Assembly: GCF_008329985.2 (NCBI RefSeq)
Contig: NZ_CP038437.2
Span: 248,001 to 312,000, forward strand
Direction: 5' to 3'
Length of the DNA stretch: 64,000 nucleotides
Origin: Halomonas binhaiensis
GTDB taxonomy: Bacteria > Pseudomonadota > Gammaproteobacteria > Pseudomonadales > Halomonadaceae
Both the position numbers and the translations under genes were made by a program. The first letter of the stretch is position 1, and the number at the start of each line of letters is the position of its first letter. Below the pieces are notes generated by a model, which was not told the DNA's origin, did no database searches, and saw only the letters and a list, made by a program, of their open reading frames with translations. This document shows, one piece after another, positions 25,591 to 34,641 of this stretch.

Positions 25591-26709
25591 TCAATCCCTG
25601 TGGTCACGGACGATCAGGACGAGCATGTTGGCAATGAAGGCGAGGAATATCACCACGATGGCAAATACGCTGGCGTTATACACTCGTCTCGGGCTGGTGG
25701 AGTACTCCGGGTAAAGCGGACTTTGCAGCACGCTGACCTGCTTCAGCTTGCGGGCTGCCTCGATGCGGGTTCCTTCCAGGGCTGCAATGGCACTGGAATA
25801 GGTTTCCTGGGCAAATTTGGCTTTCAGCTCAAGGGTCTGATATTCCGAGGCGGTACGGTTGAGGGCATCCCCGGTGGCCTGAGCCAGGCGGCCTCTTTCT
25901 TGCTCGATCTGGGAGCGTACTGCGGCGATTTCGCTGTTTACCTTGACGACATCGGCAGAACGATCGCTCGAATAACTGGACAAGGCCGAGCGGCGTGCCT
26001 GCAGTGAGGCCAACTGGCCTTCCAGGGTGGCCACGACTTGGCTGAGGCTCTCGACAGTACCCGTTGGCGAGACCAGACCATGCTCATTCTGATAGGCAAG
26101 CAGCTCATTGCGTGTTTCATCCAGCCGCTCGTTGAGTCGGTCGACCTGAACCTCAAGGAACTTCACTTGCTCTTCGGCAAGGCGCTGGCCCATTTCGTTC
26201 ATGTGCTGCTCACCGGCTTTCAGCAGCAGCTGGGTCATCTTGTGGGCGAACTCTGGTGTATAGGCCTGGACTTCGATATCCAGTACGCCGGAATACTCGT
26301 CCATCTCTATCGAAACCCGCTTGAGGTAGTAGTCGTGCAGGTCCTCGATGGGAGCGTCCTTGTTCCACAGTGTGGAAAAGATGTCCCCGTGTTCGGAGTA
26401 GTGCTTGCGAAAGTCCAGTTGCTCCTGTATCTGCTTGAGCATATCGACCGAGAGCAGGTACTCGCGCAAGAGCAACAGGTCACCATTCTGCTGGGATCCT
26501 GTCAGCAGGCTTGAGAATGTCAATTCCGGAGTGGCTATCTGTGGTGTCTCAAGCACCACGGTAGCGGTTGATACATAACGATCGTCGGCCCACACCAGCC
26601 AATAGAAGCTCACCACAAAAATGGCCAGGGCAGCGACTGCCCAGTGAGGGTAACGTTTCGCCAATGACATCGCTGTTGGTGCAGTTGGATCGGCTGACGT
26701 AGTCGGCAT
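25591..26709 (-). CDS. kpsE: KpsE/CtrB/BexC-like inner-membrane capsule export protein
   Basis: 372 residues from the ATG at 26709, which overlaps the kpsT stop by one base (TAATG); a longer frame to 26766 is rejected. One membrane segment lies near 22-40 (WAVAALAIFVVSFYWLVW), followed by a long periplasmic part with heptad-rich helices (about 150-310) and a second membrane segment at the C-terminus (FAIVVIFLAFIANMLVLIV). This is the layout of polysaccharide co-polymerase/adaptor proteins that link the KpsMT pump to the outer-membrane channel. PxxP-type motif SPLYPEYSTSPRR precedes the last segment. Confidence 0.93.
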   Translation of the reverse strand: MPTTSADPTAPTAMSLAKRYPHWAVAALAIFVVSFYWLVWADDRYVSTATVVLETPQIATPELTFSSLLTGSQQNGDLLLLREYLLSVDMLKQIQEQLDFRKHYSEHGDIFSTLWNKDAPIEDLHDYYLKRVSIEMDEYSGVLDIEVQAYTPEFAHKMTQLLLKAGEQHMNEMGQRLAEEQVKFLEVQVDRLNERLDETRNELLAYQNEHGLVSPTGTVESLSQVVATLEGQLASLQARRSALSSYSSDRSADVVKVNSEIAAVRSQIEQERGRLAQATGDALNRTASEYQTLELKAKFAQETYSSAIAALEGTRIEAARKLKQVSVLQSPLYPEYSTSPRRVYNASVFAIVVIFLAFIANMLVLIVRDHRD

Positions 26710-27623
26710 TATTCGGTCGTCTCTTTCTGCTGTCGATTCTGGATAGCCACGATCACTGCGTGCCATTTCTCTCTGGCCTCTCGGAAGGCACTGCCATAGG
26801 CCTTGCGTTCATCGGGAGGAGTACTGGGTGTCTGGGCGGCTTCCATTTCCTGTTTGGCCTTGTCAAAGGCCGCTCGGCGTTCCTTGCGCAGAGCATGGAG
26901 CTGTTGCAGGGTGAGCGAGGAAAGGTCTTCGGGAGGCTCGGCTTTCTTCTCCTCGTCCTGAGGAGGATCGGTATCTACGTGATAGGCGTTGATGGCGTCG
27001 CCTATGTCGTCAAACCACTCGGCCTGACCGTCCTTGAGGTAGATGCCTGACTGGCACAGTTCCTTCAGGATGTCTTCGCTGTGGGAGACCATGATCAGGC
27101 TGGCCTGGCCAACCTTGTCCTTGAACGCCTTGGTCGCCTTGGCCCTGAACGAGCGATCGCCAACAGCAGTGGCTTCATCGGACAGGTAGACATCGAAGTC
27201 GAAGGCAAGTGAAAGGCCGAAGTTGAGGCGAGCCCGCATGCCCGATGAGTAGGTCCTGATAGGTTCATCGAAGGCTGGACCCAGCTCGGCGAAGGCTTCG
27301 ACCTTGTCGATGATCGACTGGACATCCTGGCGTTCGCCATGCACGCGGGCAACGAACTTGACGTTCTGGCGGCCGGTCATCGATCCCTGAAAACCACCGC
27401 TCAGCCCGATCGGCCAGGATACTCGGGCATGACGAGTGATCTGGCCTCTTTCCGGATTATCCATTCCGGCAATCAGACGCAGCAGTGTGGATTTACCTGC
27501 TCCATTGCGGCCTACCAGGCCGACGCTGATCCCTTCCGGTATGATCAGGTCGATATCCCTGAGCACCCAGTCACTGCCGTGATGATTGTGGTAGCGCTTG
27601 TAGAGGTGGCTGATCTCGATCAT
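26709..27623 (-). CDS. kpsT: Capsule ABC exporter ATP-binding protein (KpsT-like)
   Basis: 304 residues. ATPase motifs are complete: Walker A GRNGAGKSTLLRL near 39-51, signature YSSGMRARLNFGLSLAF near 125-141, Walker B DVYLSDEA, and the switch MVSHS. This is the polysaccharide/LPS exporter subfamily. Beyond residue 220 it carries an extra ~80-residue charged tail (DEEKKAEPPEDLSS onward), longer than the ~220-residue E. coli KpsT; the tail may bind another assembly protein. It overlaps kpsM by four bases (ATGA) and kpsE by one, so the exporter is made as a coupled unit. Confidence 0.95.
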   Translation of the reverse strand: MIEISHLYKRYHNHHGSDWVLRDIDLIIPEGISVGLVGRNGAGKSTLLRLIAGMDNPERGQITRHARVSWPIGLSGGFQGSMTGRQNVKFVARVHGERQDVQSIIDKVEAFAELGPAFDEPIRTYSSGMRARLNFGLSLAFDFDVYLSDEATAVGDRSFRAKATKAFKDKVGQASLIMVSHSEDILKELCQSGIYLKDGQAEWFDDIGDAINAYHVDTDPPQDEEKKAEPPEDLSSLTLQQLHALRKERRAAFDKAKQEMEAAQTPSTPPDERKAYGSAFREAREKWHAVIVAIQNRQQKETTE

Positions 27624-28438
27624 TGGGCTTTCAAGCGGTCACGGAAGCGCACATGCAGGATAAGACCCAGGGTCATGATGGCAAGTGTGCACAGCCAGAA
27701 GTAGGTCATGCTGGTGCCATGAACCACATGGTAGCCATTGAAGAAGGCGTGACGCAGATTCTCGACCCCATGAACGACAGGGTTGAGCATCAGGTAATCA
27801 AGCATCCAGTGAGGGAGCTGGTTCAGCGGGAAAATTACCCCTGAAAGAATGAACAGCGGCAGATTGATCATTCTCACTACCATGCCGACCTCTGTGACCA
27901 GCGTGCCCAGCACGGACACTACCAGGCCAAGCGCCAACCCTAGCGACCACATTGACAGCCAGCCTGCCATGGCGGCCATCGCATCATCGGGGAACAAGTC
28001 CACGTCGAGCATCGACGCCCCGAGAATGAACAGCATGAAGATGAAGGTGCGCAGCATGCCTTCAAGGAAATTACGCACCAGAACGGGGTCAACAGGCTGC
28101 ACCTGGCGATAGGCAAACAGTGCCTGGTTGGACTTGATCGCCCCTAGGGCTCGCATCATTCCTTCACGGATGAGAAAGAACCCCATCAAGCCGACGACCA
28201 TCCATGGGATGAATTCCGCGCCGACGACCATGCGGTCACTTTTGATGAAGCTGCGGATGGAAACCATGATCACGGTGAAGGCCATGGGTTCGGCGATCAT
28301 CCAGAACCAGCCCATACGATCGGACATAGTGCGCGAAATGGCTTCACGCATGAACATGGCGTACCAGACGCTGTAGGTGACGGCCCAGGCAGAGCGCGTA
28401 TCTGCGCTGCTGCCTGGGGTGGAACGTGACTCAGGCAT
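27620..28438 (-). CDS. kpsM: Capsule ABC exporter permease (KpsM-like)
   Basis: 272 residues with about six membrane segments and the ABC-2 pattern of KpsM/BexB/CtrC. Typical are MFMREAISRTMSDRMGWFWM near 30-48 and PLFILSGVIFPLNQLP near 195-210, followed by LNPVVHGVENLRHAFF. It forms the membrane channel that flips the lipid-linked capsule chain using KpsT. The start overlaps the kpsD stop by one base (TGATG). Confidence 0.95.
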   Translation of the reverse strand: MPESRSTPGSSADTRSAWAVTYSVWYAMFMREAISRTMSDRMGWFWMIAEPMAFTVIMVSIRSFIKSDRMVVGAEFIPWMVVGLMGFFLIREGMMRALGAIKSNQALFAYRQVQPVDPVLVRNFLEGMLRTFIFMLFILGASMLDVDLFPDDAMAAMAGWLSMWSLGLALGLVVSVLGTLVTEVGMVVRMINLPLFILSGVIFPLNQLPHWMLDYLMLNPVVHGVENLRHAFFNGYHVVHGTSMTYFWLCTLAIMTLGLILHVRFRDRLKAQ

Positions 28439-30165
28439 CAGATATCCAGAGCGACCTTGGTGGCCACTGCGATTTGATACAGAATCTGAGTAATGCTGGT
28501 AGCCAGCTGGAGGTTCTTGGTCGGCACCTCGGGCATGACCAGAATCTCGTCTCCTGGGCGCAGGGTAATATCGTCGACATTACGCACGGCGCCATTCTGG
28601 CGTACCACCAGGATGTTCTCGTCGTCGCCACGTTGGGTCAGACCACCAGCGCTGTCGATATAGTCCCAGACATCCTGTCCTTGTTGGTAGACCGTTGCCT
28701 GGGGCACCACAACCTCACCACTGATCAGGATGGAGTCTGTGATTTCAGGCAAGGTGATGACGTCGCCGTCTTGCAGGCGAATGTCACTGATACCGTCCTG
28801 GTGAGCGACGACTAGTCGACCGCTTGGCTCCAGATTACGGGCTCGCTCGACGAACTTCTGGATCAGTTCCGCCTCGCGAACACGAATCTCGGCTTCTTCG
28901 TTGGTCTGGGAAGAGGCCCCTAGATAAGTCGTTTCCAGGCGACGCAGGCTTTCCTGTAGCGCCTCTGCTTGCTGAGCCGCCACGCTCTCACGCTTGATCG
29001 AGACACTTTCCACGGCGGTCATGTCTGCGGGTACAGAGATGGAGTCCAGGAACTCGCCAAGACGAGCATCGCGTGGCAGAGCATAACGTGAAGGGCCGAA
29101 GTAGCTGCCTTCCAGCGTGACGACAATGCTCTCCGCACGTTGATCTGCGCTGTACAGCACTTCGTCGCCACTCTGCACGTTGACGGAGCTGAACTCGCTC
29201 AATGGCATATAGGTGGCAACTGGCCCGGTTGGACGATCTCCACGCAACAGTACATGAGAGACACCACTCTTCAAGCGCGCCAGTTGCGTGACTTCGGCAC
29301 CTGACAACTGATTACCCAGCAGTTCGTAACGATACTCCCGGTTCACGTCTCCAGTGACCGCAATGGCGGGTCCGCGTTCCTCGACGACGATGGTATCTCC
29401 GTCACGGAACTGGAACTGCGGGAGCTGTCCGGTCAGCAGGAAGTCATAGAGATCGATGCGGCCAACTTCGCTGCCGCCTCTCATGACGCGGATATTGCGA
29501 TAGCTGCCCAGGTCGTTGTCGACGCCCCCGGCCTGATCGAGGAAGTACAGTGCCGAGTCGGAAGGTGTGCCGGAGTAGCGGCCAGGACTCTCCACATAAC
29601 CGGTCACGAATATGCCAACCGGCTGTACGCCCTGCAGGTTGGTATATACCTCTACATTATCCGGGTAGACACCCTGGATCGCCTGGCGTACACGGGCATC
29701 GAGCTCGCCAGGCGTTATTCCTTGCACGGCCAGAGGGCCGATCGACGGGATAAAGATATTGCCCTGTGCATCCACCGGCATTACGCGGTCGAGTTCCACG
29801 GCTCCCCAGATCTGTACTGTGACCTGGTCGCCTGGCTTGATGCGGTAAGTGCTGTTCATGCCCTCGGACATGGTGCTTCGGAAACCACCTTCGAAGAGGT
29901 TGGAGCCGAAAGGCATCATGGACTCGATATCGGCCTTGGGCTTTTCGCCGACGGGGCCATAGTTGTTGCTTGTCCAGTCGGCACGCGGCGTAGCATCGAC
30001 CTGCTGCTCTGCCGAGGTCGGCTGAGCCTGTTCGGACTGAGGCAGGATTTCATCTGATTGCGTGATGCTCTGGGCCATTGCCGTTGAGGCAAGCATTCCA
30101 CAGGTATAAATCGCAGCAAGCGAGGTAGTTCGAAGCGTGCGCTGCAAATTCCAGATCATTCTCAT
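28438..30165 (-). CDS. kpsD: Outer-membrane polysaccharide export protein (KpsD/CtrA/BexD-like)
   Basis: 575 residues with an N-terminal signal peptide (cleavage after STAMA-Q near 31). A poly-export domain starts at YRIKPGDQVTVQIWGAVELD (about 106) and is followed by several SLBB-type soluble ligand-binding repeats, for example GDVITLPEITDSILISGEV and RPGDEILVMPEVPTKN near the end. KpsD-like proteins conduct the capsule chain across the periplasm and outer membrane with KpsE. The ATG overlaps the stop of the lipoprotein gene as ATGA. No lipobox is seen, unlike Wza, which fits the KpsD class. Confidence 0.92.
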   Translation of the reverse strand: MRMIWNLQRTLRTTSLAAIYTCGMLASTAMAQSITQSDEILPQSEQAQPTSAEQQVDATPRADWTSNNYGPVGEKPKADIESMMPFGSNLFEGGFRSTMSEGMNSTYRIKPGDQVTVQIWGAVELDRVMPVDAQGNIFIPSIGPLAVQGITPGELDARVRQAIQGVYPDNVEVYTNLQGVQPVGIFVTGYVESPGRYSGTPSDSALYFLDQAGGVDNDLGSYRNIRVMRGGSEVGRIDLYDFLLTGQLPQFQFRDGDTIVVEERGPAIAVTGDVNREYRYELLGNQLSGAEVTQLARLKSGVSHVLLRGDRPTGPVATYMPLSEFSSVNVQSGDEVLYSADQRAESIVVTLEGSYFGPSRYALPRDARLGEFLDSISVPADMTAVESVSIKRESVAAQQAEALQESLRRLETTYLGASSQTNEEAEIRVREAELIQKFVERARNLEPSGRLVVAHQDGISDIRLQDGDVITLPEITDSILISGEVVVPQATVYQQGQDVWDYIDSAGGLTQRGDDENILVVRQNGAVRNVDDITLRPGDEILVMPEVPTKNLQLATSITQILYQIAVATKVALDI

Positions 30166-30566
30166 CGTACGCTCTCCGCCCCATTCAACATTGCCGTGAC
30201 ACGACGGTGAGATACCCAGCCTGTCGGTGTTTCACAGGCGACGATGGGCTGGCGTTCACCAGTATTCATGCCTACGACATTAAGGTGGCGACAGGTACGA
30301 CCGCTGGCCGAGCGATAAGACTGCTCTGCCTGGACCTCGACATTGGCTCCCCATGGGCTGGATGACAGGTTGAGTACCTCATGGGCAGAGGAGCCGGAAA
30401 GGAAATTGCTGAGTGCTTCATCCAGGGGGCGGCCCTGCTGCCCTCCAGCAATGATAGAACCAGATGGATTCCCTTGTTGACCAGGGAAGGCACAGCCGCC
30501 GAGCAGCAAAGCCAGGAGTCCGGCCCATGCGAGTCGACTAATTTGATCAGACTTATGGTATGGCAT
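30162..30566 (-). CDS. Small lipoprotein at the head of the capsule operon
   Basis: 134 residues with a lipobox LLLGGC (Cys25). The mature part is short and has a C-terminal unit SGRTCRHLNV...IVACETPTGWVSHRRV, reminiscent of the 17-kDa surface-antigen domain with its two cysteines and a closing Trp; such lipoproteins are often called DVU3141-like, which I recall only loosely. It is the first gene after the ops-bearing leader and is coupled to kpsD. A role in helping KpsD reach or function in the outer membrane is plausible by position. Confidence 0.72.
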   Translation of the reverse strand: MPYHKSDQISRLAWAGLLALLLGGCAFPGQQGNPSGSIIAGGQQGRPLDEALSNFLSGSSAHEVLNLSSSPWGANVEVQAEQSYRSASGRTCRHLNVVGMNTGERQPIVACETPTGWVSHRRVTAMLNGAESVR

Positions 30567-30698
30567 GAATCTTCCTGAGTGAACCGACTGGAGCAGGCCC
30601 AGGCATCATGCTGCCAGCTTGATGAATGAGCTGCCAGCTTAAAGTGCTAGAAGGAAGCGCTTGAAGGAAAGGAAGGCATGCTCCGGTTTCCTCCGAGC

Positions 30699-30709
30699 AC
30701 GCTACCGCC
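30699..30709 (-). promoter_or_regulatory. ops element (JUMPstart core) for RfaH-type antitermination
   Basis: The minus strand reads CCCAGGGCGGTAGCGTGC, which contains the exact ops sequence GGCGGTAGCGT together with the preceding CCAGGG of the JUMPstart consensus. It is 133 bases upstream of the first capsule gene and lies in its expected untranslated leader. RfaH binds this element in paused RNA polymerase and suppresses termination over long surface-polysaccharide operons, fitting a 30-kb operon with an internal terminator. Confidence 0.85.
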
Positions 30710-30823
30710 CTGGGATTGACTCCGGGAACTTCCCTTTCCCTTGAATTGCCGTGTCCGTGGCATGTTCGTGTTCTGCACTCCCGAAGAGTAGGCAGAGTGG
30801 TTGGCCACGTAGTCTATGAGCTG

Positions 30824-30852
30824 TGGATATGTCTTTCTAGATATAAAGGCAA
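30824..30852 (-). promoter_or_regulatory. Candidate promoter of the capsule operon
   Basis: On the minus strand TTGCCT (30847-30852) and TATCCA (30824-30829) are 17 bases apart, giving a predicted start near 30817 and placing the ops element about 110 bases into the transcript. Both boxes are imperfect. Confidence 0.3.
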
Positions 30853-32520
30853 AAAAAACGAATGAAAATAGTCGCATTTAAGAGACACTCCGCGGCTATA
30901 TCGCTGAGTGGTGCTTAAACGCTATTAGAAAGAGTCACAGGACATATCCCGGGCATAGGGTGACTGCAAAATATTACAATTATGTAACGGTGGGAGTATG
31001 GGGGTGGTCGACCAATACTATGGTGCCATCATGGTGCAGTATTTGTCGGCCTCACAATGGTGTATCGCATAAAAATTCTTCATAATCAATGCGTTGCAAT
31101 GTTTGTTTGTGTTGTATTTTTGTTCCTTAAAGTAAGCGGATGAATCTTTATATTATGTTTTTATAACCATTTATTAGCGCGATAAAGAGTAGGGGGAAAT
31201 TGGTGTCTCTGCAAGGGGAATTGTTCGTTGGGGGAGTTAATTATCTCGTTTTACTTATCTCACGACCAAGGTTTTTAATGGATATTAAAGAGGAAGGGTA
31301 GCTTGCAGATATAGCAGGCCATCGTGGATGTCATGGCCTTTGTTTATTTATTTTAATGGAGAGGTTTATATTATATAGATAAGATTTTTATAATATTTTG
31401 ACATGATTGAAGAAGAGTCATTTATGGATGCTGCATACATTTATGTGTATAGGTTGGCATCATCTATTTGATATATTTTTTCAGTAAAATCAATTTGTTA
31501 TGTTTTCTTTGCGTTCGATGCTTGTTGTGCCTGTCGGCAAGGAAAGAAGGGCATGTGGCATAGCTAAATCATATAAATTGATATGCTTTTATGATTATTC
31601 GATATACAGACTGATGCCCAGTGGCAGGCATGCGGATGATGGGAAGGAGAGGGAGGGAGCTCTGCTGCAGGGAGGACTTAGACCTAAGGATAATAAGAAT
31701 CTATATCAGCAGAGGTAGAGGGAGTCCGAAAAACAACACCAACATGAGGCATGATAAGCCCGTGGATAGGCGTTGCGATTATTCCTGTCAAATGGACTTT
31801 TTGTGACGTTTCTCGCCTTCTGGCTGGCCTGAATAGCTGTCTGCCTGTGTGCAGACGCTTACATAGCGTCATATCACGAATGAGTCTCTATAGGGCGCCA
31901 TGGTCATAAATGGTGCAGTGCGTCACATGACAGAGTAACGGGTGATGCAAGCCTAACCCTTCTGATCGAGAAACGATGGTAATTGTCTGTATTAAAGGTT
32001 TTTTTGGGATATGAGGCAGGCTGTCGTCTGCACGAGGCCAATATTCTGGCAGGATACGAGCTGGAGTGCTTTCACAGGACGTACCTGCTACCTGTAGGCC
32101 ATTGTTTCCAGATATTACCGACAAGCTGCGCGCGCAGGAGGGTGGATGTCAGTCAGGCGAAAGCCTGAAGATGCATTCAAGTAAACTTAGGTTTTCTGAA
32201 TCAACGGTCTTTTGACGGCTGTTCGCATGACTATTCATGGACATGAAAACCACAGCCACCTCATCTGGTTCCTCCCCAGGACAGGCCCCTTTCCTACGCT
32301 CAGGTGAAGCTTCGATAGCCTTCTTCTTCGCTTCTGTACTGAGTCATGCCATGACGGCAAGTACCTCAGGTGGTGAACCGTGATCCATCGATGGGGTTGT
32401 CTCTTGGGAAAACATTTTTAAAGCAGTGGGTTATATGAGTTTTTATGCTTGATGCTTGGATCCTCTCGCTTTCTATTGCTGCCTGGTGTCATGCTTGCAT
32501 GCAAATGTTGTGCATAAAAA

Positions 32521-32534
32521 TTGACATAGATCAC
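32521..32534 (+). promoter_or_regulatory. FNR/Anr-like box 1
   Basis: TTGACATAGATCAC inside ATAAAAATTGACATAGATCA. It matches the FNR/Anr half-site pair TTGAC/T-N4-ATCAA except for the last base. A candidate -10, CATACT at 32557-32562, lies where a class II FNR promoter (site centred at -41.5) would have it. No certain gene follows; a small transcript is possible. Confidence 0.45.
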
Positions 32535-33079
32535 TATGCCGATTTGGAAGTGTGCTCATACTTCGCCTGCCAACTATCTCGAATACCTCTAAGTAAGTAG
32601 TGGTAGGTACTCCGCCAGGCCTGCTTAGGTTTCGTGTAGAGACCAATGGCTGGCCTGGTTCTGGGGAATGATATTGCTACCACTTCAACGGTTCATGATG
32701 CTTTTCGTTGCAGGCATCTGAACCGTGCCGGCCACAAGCCACCCATGGATGTGTGGTTCATTTATCTCTTTATGTACTCATGGATGGAGTGCTCGGGCTT
32801 GCACAAGCGGGGCATTCTTATGCTTGTCTTAGCCTTCGGATAAATACTGAACCGAAATTAGTACGGAGGAAGTGGCGTCTTGATAGTTATAAGCATGAAA
32901 CATGTATCGAACCAGTGAGTAAGAGCCCCTGCTGTTAAGAGAGTGATATCTCCATGTTGGGCACGGTCTGTGTATGTACATCAGGATCTTGAATAAACGA
33001 TTTTTAGTGTTTTTCATATCTTTAGTGAATCTGTCTTGGTGGTATCCAATTCGTTGATGTGACTGATCTTGTGTAAAAA

Positions 33080-33093
33080 TTGACATGGATCAA
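33080..33093 (+). promoter_or_regulatory. FNR/Anr-like box 2, upstream of the response regulator
   Basis: TTGACATGGATCAA is a near-consensus Anr/FNR site and shares the leading TAAAAA with boxes 1 and 3. A weak -10-like ACATAT lies at 33116-33121. The first downstream gene is the response regulator at 33338, leaving a ~210-base leader. Confidence 0.5.
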
Positions 33094-33337
33094 TGTTTCA
33101 AGCGTGTTGAAATGAACATATGTTTACGTGTTGTTAACAAAGCCTGAAAGGAACGGATGAATAACCCCTGAAGAAATCCATGTTGATGAACGGGGGGCTG
33201 GGCGATAAAGATGAGCTTGCAGAAAGAAAAATGGATAGATGCATTGCGTAAGTTTTCTCAGGGACACTCTTGAAAGGGATGTTTTATATTTCTGTATGCG
33301 ACGGAAATATATAATTTACTTGTTATGAGAATGGTTC

Positions 33338-34021
33338 ATGAGAAGCATAAGGAAGATAGGCAATAACGCTGGTTTTGGAAGAGAGGAAAATAAAGCGACT
33401 GCCATTATTGTGGATGATCATCCCGTTGCTCGGTTTTTAGTTAAACATGTGTTGACAGAAGCAGGTGTTGAAGTTGTTTCTGAAGCGAGTAATGGGGAGG
33501 ACGCCATTCGGCTCGTGGAATATATTCAACCAGACATGGTGATTCTCGATCTCAAACTGCCTGATATGGATGGCTTGACGGCAACCGTGAAGTTACGAGA
33601 ACAAGAGAATCCTCCTGTGATTTTCATCATGACAGCTCAATCCGTTGAAGCCTATGGTAAACGTTGCCGGGAAGCAGGAGCCTCGGGATTTATCAGCAAA
33701 GAGCAGGATGTAGCTGTTTTCGTAGAAGGGATTAAAGCCATTCTGAGAGGCTACACTTTTTTCCCTCAAAATATGGAAAGAGCCTGGGGACATACTAATA
33801 GTGGAGAAGAATCCTTGGGCAAGCTTTCAGTGCGGGAAAAAATGGTCATGGACTATATCATTCGAGGAATGAAGAATAAGGATATCTCCGAGTTACTGTC
33901 GCTCAGTCCCAAGAGTATCAGCACTTACAAGACCAGAGTATTCAAGAAACTTAAAGTCAATAATGTGATAGAACTAGCCGATGCTGCCCGGAGATATAGC
34001 CTTCTTGAGGATAATGAGTGA
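33338..34021 (+). CDS. NarL/FixJ-family response regulator
   Basis: 227 residues. The receiver domain has the acidic pair Asp26-Asp27, phosphoacceptor Asp71 in VILDLKLPDMDGL, Thr99 and Lys121. A LuxR-type helix-turn-helix covers about 162-215 (LSVREKMVMDYIIRGMKNKD then ISELLSLSPKSISTYKTRVF). It resembles EvgA/FimZ-type regulators. No sensor kinase gene lies in the window. Its place immediately upstream of a fimbrial operon, and the shared FNR-like boxes, suggest control of fimbriae, as FimZ does in enterics; this is inference. The first ~20 residues precede the receiver fold and the start could be later. Confidence 0.9.
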   Translation: MRSIRKIGNNAGFGREENKATAIIVDDHPVARFLVKHVLTEAGVEVVSEASNGEDAIRLVEYIQPDMVILDLKLPDMDGLTATVKLREQENPPVIFIMTAQSVEAYGKRCREAGASGFISKEQDVAVFVEGIKAILRGYTFFPQNMERAWGHTNSGEESLGKLSVREKMVMDYIIRGMKNKDISELLSLSPKSISTYKTRVFKKLKVNNVIELADAARRYSLLEDNE

Positions 34022-34641
34022 GGGTTTATATTTATCATCTATAGATGAAATCTGTCATGATGGCATGAGCCATATGTTGAAGATTAATAGCCCTATATCA
34101 TGTGATGGTAAATATAAAAATTTTTAATCCTATGGTATTGAGCATGTCCTGAAAAATGATTTATGCTCATTGAGTTATATTCATTGCTACGGGATGGCAT
34201 AGTGAAATTTTTGATACGAATGATTTGTATTTAATTAATGGTTTGTGTCAATGAGTTTATAGTTTTTTATGCAGATCATGACTGCCTGATATTGATGAAT
34301 CCATGAAATCCACAAGCTCTCTTGTGGGATGTTTCTCTGTACCTCTGTAGGACTATTCCTAGTTTCACATCAAATACCTCTTTCGGGATAAAAATTGACG
34401 TAGCTCAATGTAGTTAATTGGATGCATGGTTAGTATTCGTACGCCAGACTTATTGATTCATCTGAAATGACTAGCTGTCAGCTCAGCATTCTGGCGGGTG
34501 TTGCATGGAACCAACGAGCCTGAAACACCAATGGTTATATCATTCTAAATTAGTGCAAATGGATTGCTCATAAGATTGATCTTATTTATGAAATTCTTAT
34601 GGCGCTCACCATGTATTCGCAATTCTGAAAGGGTAATGCAA
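34022..34641. other. 620-bp spacer before the fimbrial operon with FNR-like box 3
   Basis: AT-rich non-coding DNA. No strong terminator is seen after the response regulator. The main feature is the FNR-like box at 34395 and its -10 candidate, leaving a ~200-base leader before the pilin gene. Otherwise nothing recognised. Confidence 0.5.
34395..34436 (+). promoter_or_regulatory. FNR/Anr-like box 3 with -10, fimbrial operon promoter
   Basis: Box TTGACGTAGCTCAA at 34395-34408 preceded by ATAAAAA, as at boxes 1 and 2. A -10-like TAGTAT at 34431-34436 puts the predicted start near 34443 and the box centre at about -41.5, the class II position. This would drive the pilin-chaperone-usher-adhesin operon. 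Confidence 0.5.

Larger units (their letters stand above)
30853..33337. other. AT-rich 2.5-kb region without a convincing gene
   Basis: Between the capsule leader and the response regulator no frame has a good ribosome site, codon pattern or recognisable product; frames present are short (under about 80 codons). The DNA is markedly AT-rich around 31.0-31.6 kb. It holds two FNR-like boxes (32521 and 33080). The 65-codon frame at 32646-32843 starts about 75 bases after the first predicted promoter and was not accepted. The region may contain small RNAs or be an acquisition scar. Confidence 0.6.

Noticed and set aside
32646..32843. 65-codon gene after FNR-like box 1
   Set aside because: Weak ribosome site, no recognisable domain and unremarkable composition; kept only as a candidate within a finding.
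33080..33085. TTGACA as a plain sigma-70 -35 box at the FNR-like sites
   Set aside because: No -10 hexamer is found 16-18 bases downstream at any of the three sites, while hexamers occur at the FNR class II distance.
33186..33251. 21-codon frame MNGGLGDKDELAERKMDRCIA before the response regulator
   Set aside because: No good ribosome site; chance frames of this size are common in the leader.
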